Source of the DNA: Vulcanimicrobiota bacterium
Lineage (GTDB): Bacteria; Vulcanimicrobiota; Vulcanimicrobiia; Vulcanimicrobiales; Vulcanimicrobiaceae
Assembly (NCBI GenBank): GCA_013036105.1
Contig: JAAXCX010000010.1
Span: 44,120 to 108,119, forward strand
DNA: 64,000 bases
Direction: 5' to 3'
How positions within the stretch are numbered: position 1 is the first letter of the stretch; every line of letters starts with the position of its first letter. This document shows positions 52,772 through 62,290 of this stretch, piece after piece. Made by a program: the position numbers and the translations under genes. The notes under the pieces were generated by a model. It did not search any database, was not told the origin of the DNA, and saw nothing but the letters and a program-made list of their open reading frames with translations.

Positions 52772-53434
52772 ATGAGTAATGTTCCGGTTCGCAGTGCGTT
52801 CTGCGCGTTGGCTCTCGCAATCGGCCTGACCGGCTGCGCCGGACCCGTCGAGCGATGGCTCGTCGATACGCGCGTACATCAAGGCGACACGGCGCTGGCG
52901 CGCGGCAGCCTGCACGAAGCGGCTACCGCGTACCGGCTCGCCCTGCACGTCAGCCCGACGAACGCGCGCGCGCGGGCGGGATTTTCCAATACCGCCGGCA
53001 GCATTGCCGACGCGGACTTTCGCACGGGAAACTATGACGATGCGCTGGCAACAATAAGCGCGGCACAGAAATACGACCCGACAAACGTGCGGCTGCAGGC
53101 GCTCAGGTCGCAGATCGACGACGCGAGGCTGAAGCGCGCGATCGTCCTGTCGAATTATCCGACGTATCGCTCCGCAGCGGCGGAGATTCAAGCGGCTTTC
53201 GACGCCCTCCGCGCGCAGAACAAGCTGGTCGTGCACAGTCTGCACCGGTTTGCCTACACGTATGACACGCAAGACCTGACGCGCGCGATCGAAGATTCGT
53301 ACGAATTGCAGCGACAGATCGCCCGCAACACCAACCGGCTCATCATTTACCGGCAACTGGTGGAGTCGGGCGTGCCGGCGACGGAGAAGGCGGCGGCGAC
53401 AGCCGTCTCGGGTTCGCTGCTGCCGTTACCGTAG
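52772..53434 (+). CDS. Lipoprotein with TPR-like repeats
   Basis: The 220-residue protein has a lipobox (ALAIGLTGC, Cys at about residue 21). Two or three TPR-like helical pairs follow (HQGDTALARGSLHEAATAYRL and FRTGNYDDALATISAAQKYD), then a long helical tail. It is likely a scaffold on the outer face of a membrane. It begins a run of envelope/glycan genes. Confidence 0.8.
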   Translation: MSNVPVRSAFCALALAIGLTGCAGPVERWLVDTRVHQGDTALARGSLHEAATAYRLALHVSPTNARARAGFSNTAGSIADADFRTGNYDDALATISAAQKYDPTNVRLQALRSQIDDARLKRAIVLSNYPTYRSAAAEIQAAFDALRAQNKLVVHSLHRFAYTYDTQDLTRAIEDSYELQRQIARNTNRLIIYRQLVESGVPATEKAAATAVSGSLLPLP

Positions 53435-53439
53435 ACTCC

Positions 53440-55428
53440 GTGCGCAACGCGGCGCGGTGGCTTCCGGCTGCAGCTTTGGCGCTCGGCCTGGTTGTGATAC
53501 TGCCCGCCGTTCACAGCGGGTGGATGGCGGATGACGCCTTTTACTCCGCGCTTCCCGGCATTCTCGCCGCCGATCGCGTCACGCTGTGGCAGGCGATGGC
53601 GCACTCGTTCCACGTGTGGTTCTTTGGAAACGGGCGTTTTTATCCGGGACTGATACTGGAAAAATACGTCGTCTTCGATCTTCTTACAAACCTGATCGCC
53701 TACAAAGTGTTCTTGGCGGCGGCGACGCTGGCCGCAATCGATATGTTCCGGCGCTGCGTGCAGGCGTACACCACACCGGCGTTCGCAGCGATCAGCGCCG
53801 TCTGCGCGGCGGCGCTCCTCCTCATACACGGCTATCAAGACGCGCTCATCGCTTACAACGCAATGCCGCAGCTGGTTGCCGTTGCGATATTTGGCTCGTT
53901 CATGATGTTCCGCGCTTCACTTGTCGGACGCAGCCGGCTTCCTGCGGCGATGTCCATAGGGCTCTATGCGCTGGCGGCGCTGACGTACGAAGATGCGTAT
54001 TTCTTCTGCGCGCTCTATCCGTTTCTGGTGCGTCCATTGACCGGTACGTGGCGGGCGGCTATCCGGAAGGCGATCCCGTATCTGGCGATCGGCGCCGGCC
54101 TGGCGCTCTTCGAAATCGAGCTCCACGGGCGCTTGAAACTCCCGCCGGGCGCGCTCTATGCCGTGAACGCCGACGCGGTCTCATTTCTTAAAACGGCGTT
54201 CTATCAAATCACGGCAGCGCTGCCGCTGGCATACTGGCTCGCGGATCCGTTGCGATCTCTCCCTTTCGCTTCGATCGCTGTGTTCGCGGTCTTCGCAGCG
54301 GTAAGTTGGATCGCGCTGCGTGCGGTGGAACGTTCGAGTCCCAAGCGGCTGCCGCTTTGGACCGGCGTCTTATCGGCGATATTGCCGGCCATACCAGTCG
54401 CGCTGCTCGTGAAGTATCAGCACGAGCTGCGGCTGGGTGCCGGCTACCTGCCCGTGTTCCTGCAGACGTTCGGCGTCGCGTTACTGCTGGCTTCGGCAGC
54501 TACGGCTGCTTCGCGAAGCCGCTTAGGAGGCGGCGCTAAAATTGCGGCTGCGGTTTTATTTGGAATCTTAGGGATGAGCGCGTACGCGACCAACGTGCAG
54601 TTGGTTCGCGCGCAAGAACCGGCGAGTGCCGCGCGAGCCGCGCTCGAAAGAGCGCTCGCGAACGGGATCGTGAAGCGTGTGCCCGACGGGGCGACGATAG
54701 CACTGCCAAAAATATTCGACTGGATCGATTACGACGACAGCGGTCCCGACGGCATCTCCACGCGAGGGCTGCTCTACGAGTACGGCGGAAAGCGAGCCGA
54801 TCTCGAAGCGCCGGGCGACGCGCGCGCGAGGTTTGCGCTCAACTATTCGCGTGTGTCGGGAGCGTGGTCGCTCACCTCGACGCCGAAGGTGCCCGTCACG
54901 AGGTGGCCGGCCGCGTGTAACACTGCCGGCATTACGAATGGAGACTTCACATTCGGGTTCAACTGCTGGGCGCAGATCGTCACCGCGCGCGGGCATTTGA
55001 GCGGATACCCGCAATTCCGGGTCGAGGCTGCCGGCGCGTGTTTTCCGTCTTCCGGCGCGGGTAATCCCTACGCGGCGATAGACGTCCCGGACGATGCCGC
55101 GGCCTATCTCGCACAAACATTTCGTTACCGCGGCACGCCAACGCGAATCAAGCTGCGGGCGTGGGGAATTGTCGATCCGGTGACCGTTCAGATTGGCATC
55201 GTCTTTCCCGTCGGCACCGGCATCGGTACCGAGCATATTCTCGATACGTTCGTGGCACCGGCGTTGCAGCTCAGTTCGGGAGCCTGTTCGCGGTCGCGCC
55301 CGGCCGAAAAGGAATACGCATTTTTAGGCTATCCCCGAGGCGCGCCGATCCAACTGCGTCTCCACGCGACCTCGGCGGGATCGAACGGAGCGATCGCCGC
55401 GTTCGACGACGTTACTTCGTCGCCTTAA
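53440..55428 (+). CDS. Polytopic GT-C-like membrane protein with C-terminal extracytoplasmic domain
   Basis: The 662-residue protein has about ten membrane segments in the first 400 residues. An acidic Asp-Asp motif follows the first one (GWMADDAFYSAL), as in GT-C glycosyltransferases. The last 250 residues form a soluble, beta-rich domain (FNCWAQIVTARGHLSGYPQF). I do not recognise a specific family. It starts with GTG and ends tail to tail with the next gene (4-bp overlap). Confidence 0.68.
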   Translation: MRNAARWLPAAALALGLVVILPAVHSGWMADDAFYSALPGILAADRVTLWQAMAHSFHVWFFGNGRFYPGLILEKYVVFDLLTNLIAYKVFLAAATLAAIDMFRRCVQAYTTPAFAAISAVCAAALLLIHGYQDALIAYNAMPQLVAVAIFGSFMMFRASLVGRSRLPAAMSIGLYALAALTYEDAYFFCALYPFLVRPLTGTWRAAIRKAIPYLAIGAGLALFEIELHGRLKLPPGALYAVNADAVSFLKTAFYQITAALPLAYWLADPLRSLPFASIAVFAVFAAVSWIALRAVERSSPKRLPLWTGVLSAILPAIPVALLVKYQHELRLGAGYLPVFLQTFGVALLLASAATAASRSRLGGGAKIAAAVLFGILGMSAYATNVQLVRAQEPASAARAALERALANGIVKRVPDGATIALPKIFDWIDYDDSGPDGISTRGLLYEYGGKRADLEAPGDARARFALNYSRVSGAWSLTSTPKVPVTRWPAACNTAGITNGDFTFGFNCWAQIVTARGHLSGYPQFRVEAAGACFPSSGAGNPYAAIDVPDDAAAYLAQTFRYRGTPTRIKLRAWGIVDPVTVQIGIVFPVGTGIGTEHILDTFVAPALQLSSGACSRSRPAEKEYAFLGYPRGAPIQLRLHATSAGSNGAIAAFDDVTSSP

Positions 55429-57053
55429 ACGTTGGCGCAGAGGTCGCGCGCCGTGAGCCAGTCGCGCGCGCGCCCACGTTTCTCAGCGTTGCGGAAAGAG
55501 CGCCATTGCTGGCCCGCGCGAGGTTTCACGAGCTTTGGGTCGGTCACGTAAACGGGCCACTGCGCGCCGGTACGCAGCAGCGGAAACCGCTGCATCCACG
55601 CGCACAGTTCGACGTTGCGGTTAAAACGGTTGCGCTCGATGGCGATGAAATACCGCGCGCCCTTGCTGATCGCGCTCTGCTCGTCAAAAGGTGTCCAAAG
55701 ATAGGGGTCCTCTTCCCAGCCGTACCGCCCGATGTAATACAGCACCGATGGATCGTAATGCCCCATCACGACGAGTGCCGCGGTTGGAAGAGTCCGGTCG
55801 AGTGCAATCGCACTGCTGTAGACCGCTTGCGAGTACCGGTAGTACGGCTTAACGATTTCACGGTTTTGGAAGATCACCGTCGCAAACGCGATAACCGCGA
55901 GTGCCGCGCATGCGTAGTTGCCCGCGCGGGGAAGCGCGCCGCGTTCGACGGCCGCGATGAGGCGTTGCGTGAACCCGGCGGCGGCCAGCGCCGCTAGCGG
56001 CAGAAGCGGAAAAGTGTAGTAGTCCACGCGCTCGACCGTCACGACGACGAAGACGTAGGCAAGTCCGGCGGCGAGCCAAGTCCACGAGAGTGAGCGCGAA
56101 CGAATCGTCGCCGGTGTAAAGAAGAGCCCGAGCAGCGCGGCGGCTGAGATCGCCGGTCCTATCATGCCGTGCGCGAGCACGCCGAGCATCACGCGGAACT
56201 GCGCCGCCTTGGCGGCGAACGCGCCCGTGCTTTGCAGTGACGCGTAAAACGCCGGGAGCACGTGCAATGCGAGAATGCCGCTGGCCCAGTGCCATTCGGC
56301 GTACGACCCGACGATGCGATCGTAGACCCAAAGAATGACGAGCGGTACCGCGATCAGCGCAAAGGCCGCCAGAGGTCGAAACGTTCTGCCGGAGTACGCC
56401 CGCTCTCCGATTAAAACGAGAACGGGAACGATCGCCACGACCGCGACAGGTTTCGCCAAGAGCGCTAACGTGAGCAGCGCCGAGCTCCACAGCACGTCGC
56501 GAGCGCGCCAGCGTTCGCGGTCGATCAATAGGCGCGCCGACGCGTAGAGCGCCGCGGTCATAAAGAAGACCATCGCCGCGTCCGGCATGAAGGTGCGGCC
56601 GTAGTAGATACTGCCAGGCATGACGGCATAAAAGAGCGCGGCGAGTATTCCGGCCTTTGCGCTTGCGAAGAGCCAGCGCCCGAAAAATGCGAGCACGGCC
56701 ACCGTTCCCAGGCTGAAAAGTATCGTGACGATACGCCCGGCGATTTCGTGCACGCCGAAGATCTTGTAGAAGGTCGCGGCGAGGAACGGAACGATCTGTA
56801 GTTCGAGCTCCACGTAGTTGGGCGGCGGACCGTTGTAGTTCGTTTGCGGATAGAAGATGTTGTAACGGAGCGCCGCAAAGTTTCGCGCGATCGAGGCCTC
56901 ATCGCCTTGCCGCCAGCCGGGATGATCGAGCAGCGGATTGTGGATGCCTTTGAGGCGCAAGGCCAATCCGAGGCATACGGCCACCAGTACTCCGAGCGTC
57001 CATAGTGCGCGCCGCGTTTGGTCGGCGGTTAGCTTACGTGCTTGAACGTCCAA
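55425..57053 (-). CDS. GT39-type membrane glycosyltransferase (ArnT-like)
   Basis: The 542-residue protein has the GT39 acidic motif after the first membrane segment (HPGWRQGDEASIARNFA), PPNYVELELQIVPFLAATF, and about eleven membrane helices, with a soluble C-terminal end. It should use a polyprenyl-phosphate sugar donor. It starts with TTG and overlaps gtrA-like by 25 bp, so the three minus-strand genes form an operon. Confidence 0.88.
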   Translation of the reverse strand: MDVQARKLTADQTRRALWTLGVLVAVCLGLALRLKGIHNPLLDHPGWRQGDEASIARNFAALRYNIFYPQTNYNGPPPNYVELELQIVPFLAATFYKIFGVHEIAGRIVTILFSLGTVAVLAFFGRWLFASAKAGILAALFYAVMPGSIYYGRTFMPDAAMVFFMTAALYASARLLIDRERWRARDVLWSSALLTLALLAKPVAVVAIVPVLVLIGERAYSGRTFRPLAAFALIAVPLVILWVYDRIVGSYAEWHWASGILALHVLPAFYASLQSTGAFAAKAAQFRVMLGVLAHGMIGPAISAAALLGLFFTPATIRSRSLSWTWLAAGLAYVFVVVTVERVDYYTFPLLPLAALAAAGFTQRLIAAVERGALPRAGNYACAALAVIAFATVIFQNREIVKPYYRYSQAVYSSAIALDRTLPTAALVVMGHYDPSVLYYIGRYGWEEDPYLWTPFDEQSAISKGARYFIAIERNRFNRNVELCAWMQRFPLLRTGAQWPVYVTDPKLVKPRAGQQWRSFRNAEKRGRARDWLTARDLCANV

Positions 57054-57460
57054 TATTTATTGAGGAAGAAGTTCACCACGATGCCGGCGAGCGTCGCGAT
57101 GAACCACGTTTTGTGGCCGTGCCCCAAAAACGGCGAAACCAGCGCGGAGACGATGAGTCCGACGGTCAGCGCCAGCGCAGAGACCGTGAGGAACTTGCTT
57201 CCCTCCCGAAAAGCGTGCCCGGTCGAACGGAACGTCCAGACACGGTTGAGGTAGTAATTCGAAACGCCGCCCGACAAGAACGCGACCGAGTAGATCGCGT
57301 AGTATTGCTCCGGCTGGTCGTGATGCGGTATGACGCGCTGCAGGCCGGTGAAGACGATCAGGTTCACCACGAAACCGGAGGCGCCGACGATTCCGAATTT
57401 TACGAACTGGCGCACGCCGCGACGCTGCGTGACGTTATGCAACCCAGTACCAGTCGGCAA
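57029..57460 (-). CDS. GtrA-family membrane protein
   Basis: The 143-residue protein has four membrane helices and the GtrA block QFVKFGIVGASGFVVNLIVF, ending NFFLNKYWTF. GtrA proteins help move polyprenyl-linked sugars across the membrane. TTG 57460 overlaps the upstream gene; TTG 57442 or an internal GTG would also give a typical start. It sits between two glycosyltransferases, consistent with the family's role. Confidence 0.9.
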   Translation of the reverse strand: MPTGTGLHNVTQRRGVRQFVKFGIVGASGFVVNLIVFTGLQRVIPHHDQPEQYYAIYSVAFLSGGVSNYYLNRVWTFRSTGHAFREGSKFLTVSALALTVGLIVSALVSPFLGHGHKTWFIATLAGIVVNFFLNKYWTFKHVS

Positions 57461-58967
57461 ACAGAACAGTGAAGAGGCCTAAGAGCGGCAGCGAAAGCGC
57501 TACGATCGCGTTGTTGACTCTCGCACGTCCACCCCACAACGCCATGATCGCGAACATCGGGAAGAGCACCAGCGCGAAGCGCGGCATGCTCATCAAGCTC
57601 GACGTGCAAAGCGGCATGAGAATCGAGAGACCCATATAGGCCACATAGGAGGCCTTGAGCTTGCGCCAGCCGCCGCCGAGCACGCCGATCATCAGCGCGG
57701 TGAAGACGAGTTCGAGGATCTGCTGAGCGACAGTTTGCGGCCCGGCGGACGTCGCAATTTTATGGAACGAATTCCCAATCGAGGTCCACGGCGCTGCGAG
57801 CTGGCGGTTCCAATGCGATTGCACGTGCGAGAAATAGAGCGGATCGCCGTTGAGCACCCACAAATAGGCCATGAAGAGGACGAGCCCGAGCGGGATCAAC
57901 ACGATCGGCACGAGGTTCTTCGCGCCCGCGACCGCGTTTTCGCGGTATGCGCTCCACCATTCGATCGCAAACGGTACGGCGAGCAGCACGCCTTCGATGC
58001 GCGTTAGCGAAGCGAGCAGGCCGATGGCGCCCGCCAGCCACCAGCGCCGTTCCCGCATGTAGTAGAACGACGCGACGGTCAGCATCAGGAAGAGCGACTC
58101 AGTGTAGACGGCCGAGAAAAAGATCGCGGTGGGAAAAATCGAGATATAGAAAATCGCGCGGCGCGCGACAGTGCGGTCGAATTCGTGTTCGACCAGCTTA
58201 TAAAGGAAGAGCAGCGCGAAAAAGAGCGCGACGTTGGAAATCACGAGGCCCGCGATCAAATGATTTCCCATCACCCGGCCAAGGATCCCGATCAGCAAAG
58301 GCAAGAGTGGGAAGAACGCCATGTCGGTTCCGTGGTAGCCGTTGGTCGCGATGTCCAGATAGTGAACCGCATCCCAACGGCCCCAGACGGCCAGCAGCAG
58401 CGTCCTGGACTCTTGCACGTGCGTGCCGGCGCGCTGCCCGATGATCACGGCTGCCAGTTCCGCGATAACGATGATCGCAAAACGGGTGACGACGAAGTCG
58501 ATCGTGACGTCGCGCACGGTTTCGTTGAAGCGCGCCGCGACCGCCAGCTTTGCGATGCAGAAGACCGCTACGCAGTAGACGAAGAGCCGGGCGCCGCCGT
58601 GCGTCAGCCACAGCGGCATGACGAAAGAAAGCCAAAGCAGCACGAATACCGACCACGAGATAGCATCGTATTGCAGCGAGCGTTGAAATTTGATACCGGT
58701 CCGCGACGCGAAATAATCGCTGTACGCCTGCCACGCCCAAATAACGGCAACCAGCGCGATCACGAGCAAGAGCGGTAAACCTGCGGCGGTGAGCGCCGCG
58801 TCTTGTTTGGGGACAACGAAACCATACCAAAGGAAAAATCCTAGCGTTAGGCCGGCGGCGGCAACGGCGGCGAGCGGAACCCACCCGGCCGCGAGCAAGC
58901 CTTGCACCGCGTTAGAACGGATTGGAAAAGTGCGTTGCGATTCGTCCAGATGCACGGAACGATGCAA
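57435..58967 (-). CDS. PIG-V-like mannosyltransferase family membrane protein
   Basis: The 510-residue protein has a segment WGRWDAVHYLDIATNGY followed by MAFFPLLPLLIGILG, the GPI-mannosyltransferase-II (PIG-V, GT76) type of GT-C fold. About ten membrane helices are visible. In bacteria these enzymes act on unknown polyprenyl-linked sugars. It starts with TTG 58967. It is divergent from glpX with 43 bp between. Confidence 0.83.
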   Translation of the reverse strand: MHRSVHLDESQRTFPIRSNAVQGLLAAGWVPLAAVAAAGLTLGFFLWYGFVVPKQDAALTAAGLPLLLVIALVAVIWAWQAYSDYFASRTGIKFQRSLQYDAISWSVFVLLWLSFVMPLWLTHGGARLFVYCVAVFCIAKLAVAARFNETVRDVTIDFVVTRFAIIVIAELAAVIIGQRAGTHVQESRTLLLAVWGRWDAVHYLDIATNGYHGTDMAFFPLLPLLIGILGRVMGNHLIAGLVISNVALFFALLFLYKLVEHEFDRTVARRAIFYISIFPTAIFFSAVYTESLFLMLTVASFYYMRERRWWLAGAIGLLASLTRIEGVLLAVPFAIEWWSAYRENAVAGAKNLVPIVLIPLGLVLFMAYLWVLNGDPLYFSHVQSHWNRQLAAPWTSIGNSFHKIATSAGPQTVAQQILELVFTALMIGVLGGGWRKLKASYVAYMGLSILMPLCTSSLMSMPRFALVLFPMFAIMALWGGRARVNNAIVALSLPLLGLFTVLFADWYWVA

Positions 58968-59010
58968 CTTCTAAAGGAATCGCCCCGCTTCCCTTGTAGC
59001 CTCAAAGAGT

Positions 59011-59994
59011 ATGGCAACAATGATTGCGCGTACGTCCACAAGCCCCGTCAATACGCTTGATTTCGTGAAAGTGACCGAAAGCGCCGCGCTGGCGGCGTCG
59101 CGTTGGATGGGACGCGGAGAACGCGACAAGGCCGATGGCGCCGCTGTGGAGCGCATGCGTGAAGCGCTCGGCGAGATGGAGATTTCGGGCCGCATCGTAA
59201 TCGGCGAGGGTGAGCGCGACGAAGCGCCGATGCTCTACATCGGCGAGGAGCTCGGCCGCGGCGGATTCGAAGTCGACATCGCCGTCGATCCCGTCGAAGG
59301 CACCAATCTCGTTGCCAACGGACTTCCTAACTCGATCGCGGTAATGGCTATTGCCGAACGCGGATGTTTGCTGAACGCTCCCGACACGTATATGAAAAAA
59401 CTTGCGGTCGGACCCAAAGCCGCGCCCTTTGTGCACCTCGACGCGCCGGTGCGCGATAACATCGAAGCGGTCGCCAACGCGATGGAAAAACCGGTCAGCG
59501 ACGTAACGGTCGTCATACTCGATCGTCCGCGCCATGCCGCTCTTATTGCGCAGGTCCGTGAAGCCGGCGCGCGGATCAAATTGATCTCTGACGGCGACGT
59601 GGACGCCTGCATCGCCACCGCGGTGCCCGGAACGGGGATACACGTTGCGCTCGGAACGGGCGGCGCGCCCGAAGGCGTGCTTGCGGCCGCGGCGCTCAAA
59701 TGTTTGGGCGGCATGTTTATGGGGAGGCTCGAGCCGCGCAACGACGACGAAGCCAGGCGCGCGCACGAAATGGGCATCGCCGATCTTTCGGCCGTCCTGA
59801 CGATGAACGATTTGGTCAAAGGCGAGCACTTGGTGTTTTGCGCGACAGGGATTACCGACGGCGATCTGACGCGCGGCGTCCGCTTCTTCGGCAACAACGC
59901 GCGCACGCATTCGATCGTGATGCATTCGGGAGGCACGCTGCGGTTCATCGAGTCGGTTCACCGGTTGGGAGCGCGGCCGCAGCACAACCCTTGA
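59011..59994 (+). CDS. glpX: Class II fructose-1,6-bisphosphatase
   Basis: The 327-residue protein has the GlpX motifs RIVIGEGERDEAPMLYIGEE and VDIAVDPVEGTNLVANG with the metal-binding acidic residues. It also has LISDGDVDACIATAVPGTG and HVALGTGGAPEGVLAAAALK. It makes fructose-6-phosphate in gluconeogenesis. In some lineages GlpX is bifunctional with sedoheptulose bisphosphate. Its stop overlaps the next start (TTGA). Confidence 0.95.
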   Translation: MATMIARTSTSPVNTLDFVKVTESAALAASRWMGRGERDKADGAAVERMREALGEMEISGRIVIGEGERDEAPMLYIGEELGRGGFEVDIAVDPVEGTNLVANGLPNSIAVMAIAERGCLLNAPDTYMKKLAVGPKAAPFVHLDAPVRDNIEAVANAMEKPVSDVTVVILDRPRHAALIAQVREAGARIKLISDGDVDACIATAVPGTGIHVALGTGGAPEGVLAAAALKCLGGMFMGRLEPRNDDEARRAHEMGIADLSAVLTMNDLVKGEHLVFCATGITDGDLTRGVRFFGNNARTHSIVMHSGGTLRFIESVHRLGARPQHNP

Positions 59995-61418
59995 AAACTC
60001 GCGAGCGATACGATCTCGTTGTCGTCGGGGCGGGTTCCGGCGGATTCGCGGCAGCGCGCACCGCTCGCGATCTCGGAGCTTCCGTCGCGCTTATCGATTA
60101 CGGACCGCTGGGTGGCCTCTGCATTCTTCGCGGCTGCATGCCCAGCAAAACGCTGCTGGCATCGAGCGATGCTATTACCGACATGCGCGAAGCGGTGGAA
60201 CTGGGCATTCATGCCGGCGACATTACGTTCGACTTTGCGCACATCATGCGGCGCAAGGCGGAACTGATCCGCGGTTTCGCCGATTACCGGATCGACGGAC
60301 TGCGGCAATTTCCGCTCTACGAAGGCCCCGCGCGGTTCATCTCTTCGCGCGAGGTGGAGATTACGGACACGGTGCTCGAGGCGGAAAAATTCGTCATCGC
60401 GACGGGCAGCGTGGTTGCCCCGGCGGCCGTGCCCGGACTTCCTGAAACGGGATTCATCGACAGTGACGCCGCGCTCGAATTGCAAGAGTTGCCGCGCTCG
60501 CTCGTTGTGTTGGGCGGCGGATACGTCGCATGCGAGCTGGGTCAATTCTTTTCGCGTATGGGCGTGAAGACATCGATCGTGCTGCGCAGCCCCCATCTGC
60601 TTTCGGGCGAAGATCACGACGTAGGCGAGGGTCTTACGGAGTATTTTCGCGCCGAGGGCATCGACGTGCATACCGATACGCAAATCGTGCGAGCGAGCAA
60701 ACGCGGCGGCAAGAAGCTCGCCCACGTCGTTCACAAAGGCGTCGAAGGCGAGATCGAGGCGGACGAGCTCTTGTACTGTCTAGGCCGCGTCCCGAACTTT
60801 GAAGGCTTGAATCTCGATGCGGCGGGCGTTCCGTGCCACGCCATCACGGGAATCGAGACCGACGAAGGCATGCGTACCTGCAATCCGGACTTTTACGCTA
60901 TCGGCGACGTTGCGGGAAAACATATGCTCGTGCATGTGGCCATTTACGAAGGCGAGATCGCGGCGCGGAACGCTCTGCGCAACCCGGCCGAGCCGCCCGA
61001 AAAAGCCGACTATACGATTACGGCCGCGCATACGGTCTTCAGCGATCCGCAAGTGGCCGTCGTCGGCGAGACCGAACGCGAACTGCAAGCAAAAGCTATC
61101 GCCTACGTCAAGGGCACCTACGATTTTGCAGAACACGGCAAAGCGCAATGTATCGGGAAGACCAAAGGGTTCGTGAAGATCCTTGCCGCTGCCGGGAGCG
61201 GGAAGATTCTGGGCGCCGCCATTCTCGGTCCGCACGGTTCGGATCTGATACACGAACTGATCGTCGCCATGCGTTACGAAGCGACGGCCGCGCAATTCAT
61301 GACCATCCCGCACCTCCATCCAACGCTGGCGGAAATCTGGACCTATCCGGCCGAGGAGTGCGCGGCGAAGTTGAAGATGGCCGGACCCGGCCAACTCGAT
61401 CCTGAGGTCGCGCTCTAG
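59991..61418 (+). CDS. Pyridine-nucleotide-disulfide oxidoreductase (dihydrolipoamide dehydrogenase/mercuric-reductase-like)
   Basis: The 475-residue flavoprotein has the FAD motif VVVGAGSGGFAAARTARDLG, the redox-active pair GGLCILRGCMPSK (C44 and C49) and a second Rossmann loop VVLGGGYVACELGQFF. The C-terminal dimerisation domain has HLHPTLAEIW, with the catalytic histidine. No E2 or lipoyl genes are nearby, so a thiol or metal reductase function is as likely as a dehydrogenase complex. It starts with TTG. Confidence 0.9.
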   Translation: MKTRERYDLVVVGAGSGGFAAARTARDLGASVALIDYGPLGGLCILRGCMPSKTLLASSDAITDMREAVELGIHAGDITFDFAHIMRRKAELIRGFADYRIDGLRQFPLYEGPARFISSREVEITDTVLEAEKFVIATGSVVAPAAVPGLPETGFIDSDAALELQELPRSLVVLGGGYVACELGQFFSRMGVKTSIVLRSPHLLSGEDHDVGEGLTEYFRAEGIDVHTDTQIVRASKRGGKKLAHVVHKGVEGEIEADELLYCLGRVPNFEGLNLDAAGVPCHAITGIETDEGMRTCNPDFYAIGDVAGKHMLVHVAIYEGEIAARNALRNPAEPPEKADYTITAAHTVFSDPQVAVVGETERELQAKAIAYVKGTYDFAEHGKAQCIGKTKGFVKILAAAGSGKILGAAILGPHGSDLIHELIVAMRYEATAAQFMTIPHLHPTLAEIWTYPAEECAAKLKMAGPGQLDPEVAL

Positions 61419-62290
61419 TGGACGTCGTGAACGTCGCGATCGTGCAAACCAAGCCGCGCAAAGGAAAGTATCGCGAAAATCTTCGCGATTTGCGCGATGT
61501 CTTTTCGCAGACCGGCGCCGATCCGGTCGATCTGATCGTTCTACCGGAAGCGGCGCTCACCGGCTATTTTTTGGAAGGCGCCGTCTACGAGCTCGCGCTA
61601 GATTCCGACAGGTTCGCCGCCGACCTCGCCGCGGCGTGGCTCGAAACCAACCCCGGCAAAGATGTGGACGTCGTCTGCGGTTTTTACGAAAACTGCGAGG
61701 GCACGTACTACAACTCGGCGGTGTATCTGGAAATCTCCGGTGGAAAGGCTAACGTCAAGCACGTTCACCGCAAGATGTTTCTGCCGACGTACGGCGTCTT
61801 TGACGAGGAACGCTTCCTTTCGCGCGGGCGGCACTTGGAGACGTTCGAGACGCGCTTCGGCCGCATGGCGATGCTCATCTGCGAAGATTGCTGGCACGCG
61901 ATCGTGCCGACCCTCGCGGCCGTCAAAGGCGCGCGCATACTGATCGTTCCGAGTGCGGCGCCGGGCCGCGGAATCGACGACGGTGGCGAACTGACCAGCA
62001 TTACGCGCTGGCGCGGAATTCTCGAGGCGATCGCCGCCGAGCACGGCGTCTATCTGCTCTATGCGGGCCTTGCCGGCTTCGAAGGCGGGAAGGGCATGAC
62101 GGGATCGTCGCGGATCGTGGATCCGCATGGCCGCACGATTGTCGAGGCGCCCGCGCTCGGCGCGCAGATCATTCGCGCGCCGATCGACCTGCGCGAGATC
62201 GATCTCGCGCGAGCGACGCTGCCGCTGCTCGGCGACTTACACGCGGTGTTGCCGGACTTGCTGGCCGACGAGGAGTTGCCGAGGCGATGA
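61418..62290 (+). CDS. Carbon-nitrogen hydrolase, probable glutaminase part of a split NAD synthetase
   Basis: The 290-residue nitrilase-superfamily protein has the Glu-Lys-Cys triad: Glu in LIVLPEAALTGY near 44, Lys in HRKMFLPTYGVFDE near 119 and Cys in MLICEDCWHAI near 154. The last two blocks resemble the glutaminase domain of NadE. It starts with GTG and overlaps nadE by 4 nt (ATGA). I infer it provides ammonia to NadE. An unrelated amidase role cannot be excluded. Confidence 0.82.
   Translation: MDVVNVAIVQTKPRKGKYRENLRDLRDVFSQTGADPVDLIVLPEAALTGYFLEGAVYELALDSDRFAADLAAAWLETNPGKDVDVVCGFYENCEGTYYNSAVYLEISGGKANVKHVHRKMFLPTYGVFDEERFLSRGRHLETFETRFGRMAMLICEDCWHAIVPTLAAVKGARILIVPSAAPGRGIDDGGELTSITRWRGILEAIAAEHGVYLLYAGLAGFEGGKGMTGSSRIVDPHGRTIVEAPALGAQIIRAPIDLREIDLARATLPLLGDLHAVLPDLLADEELPRR

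Noticed and set aside
59002..59985. Minus-strand open frame of 327 codons
   Set aside because: It mirrors glpX almost exactly and has no recognisable motifs.
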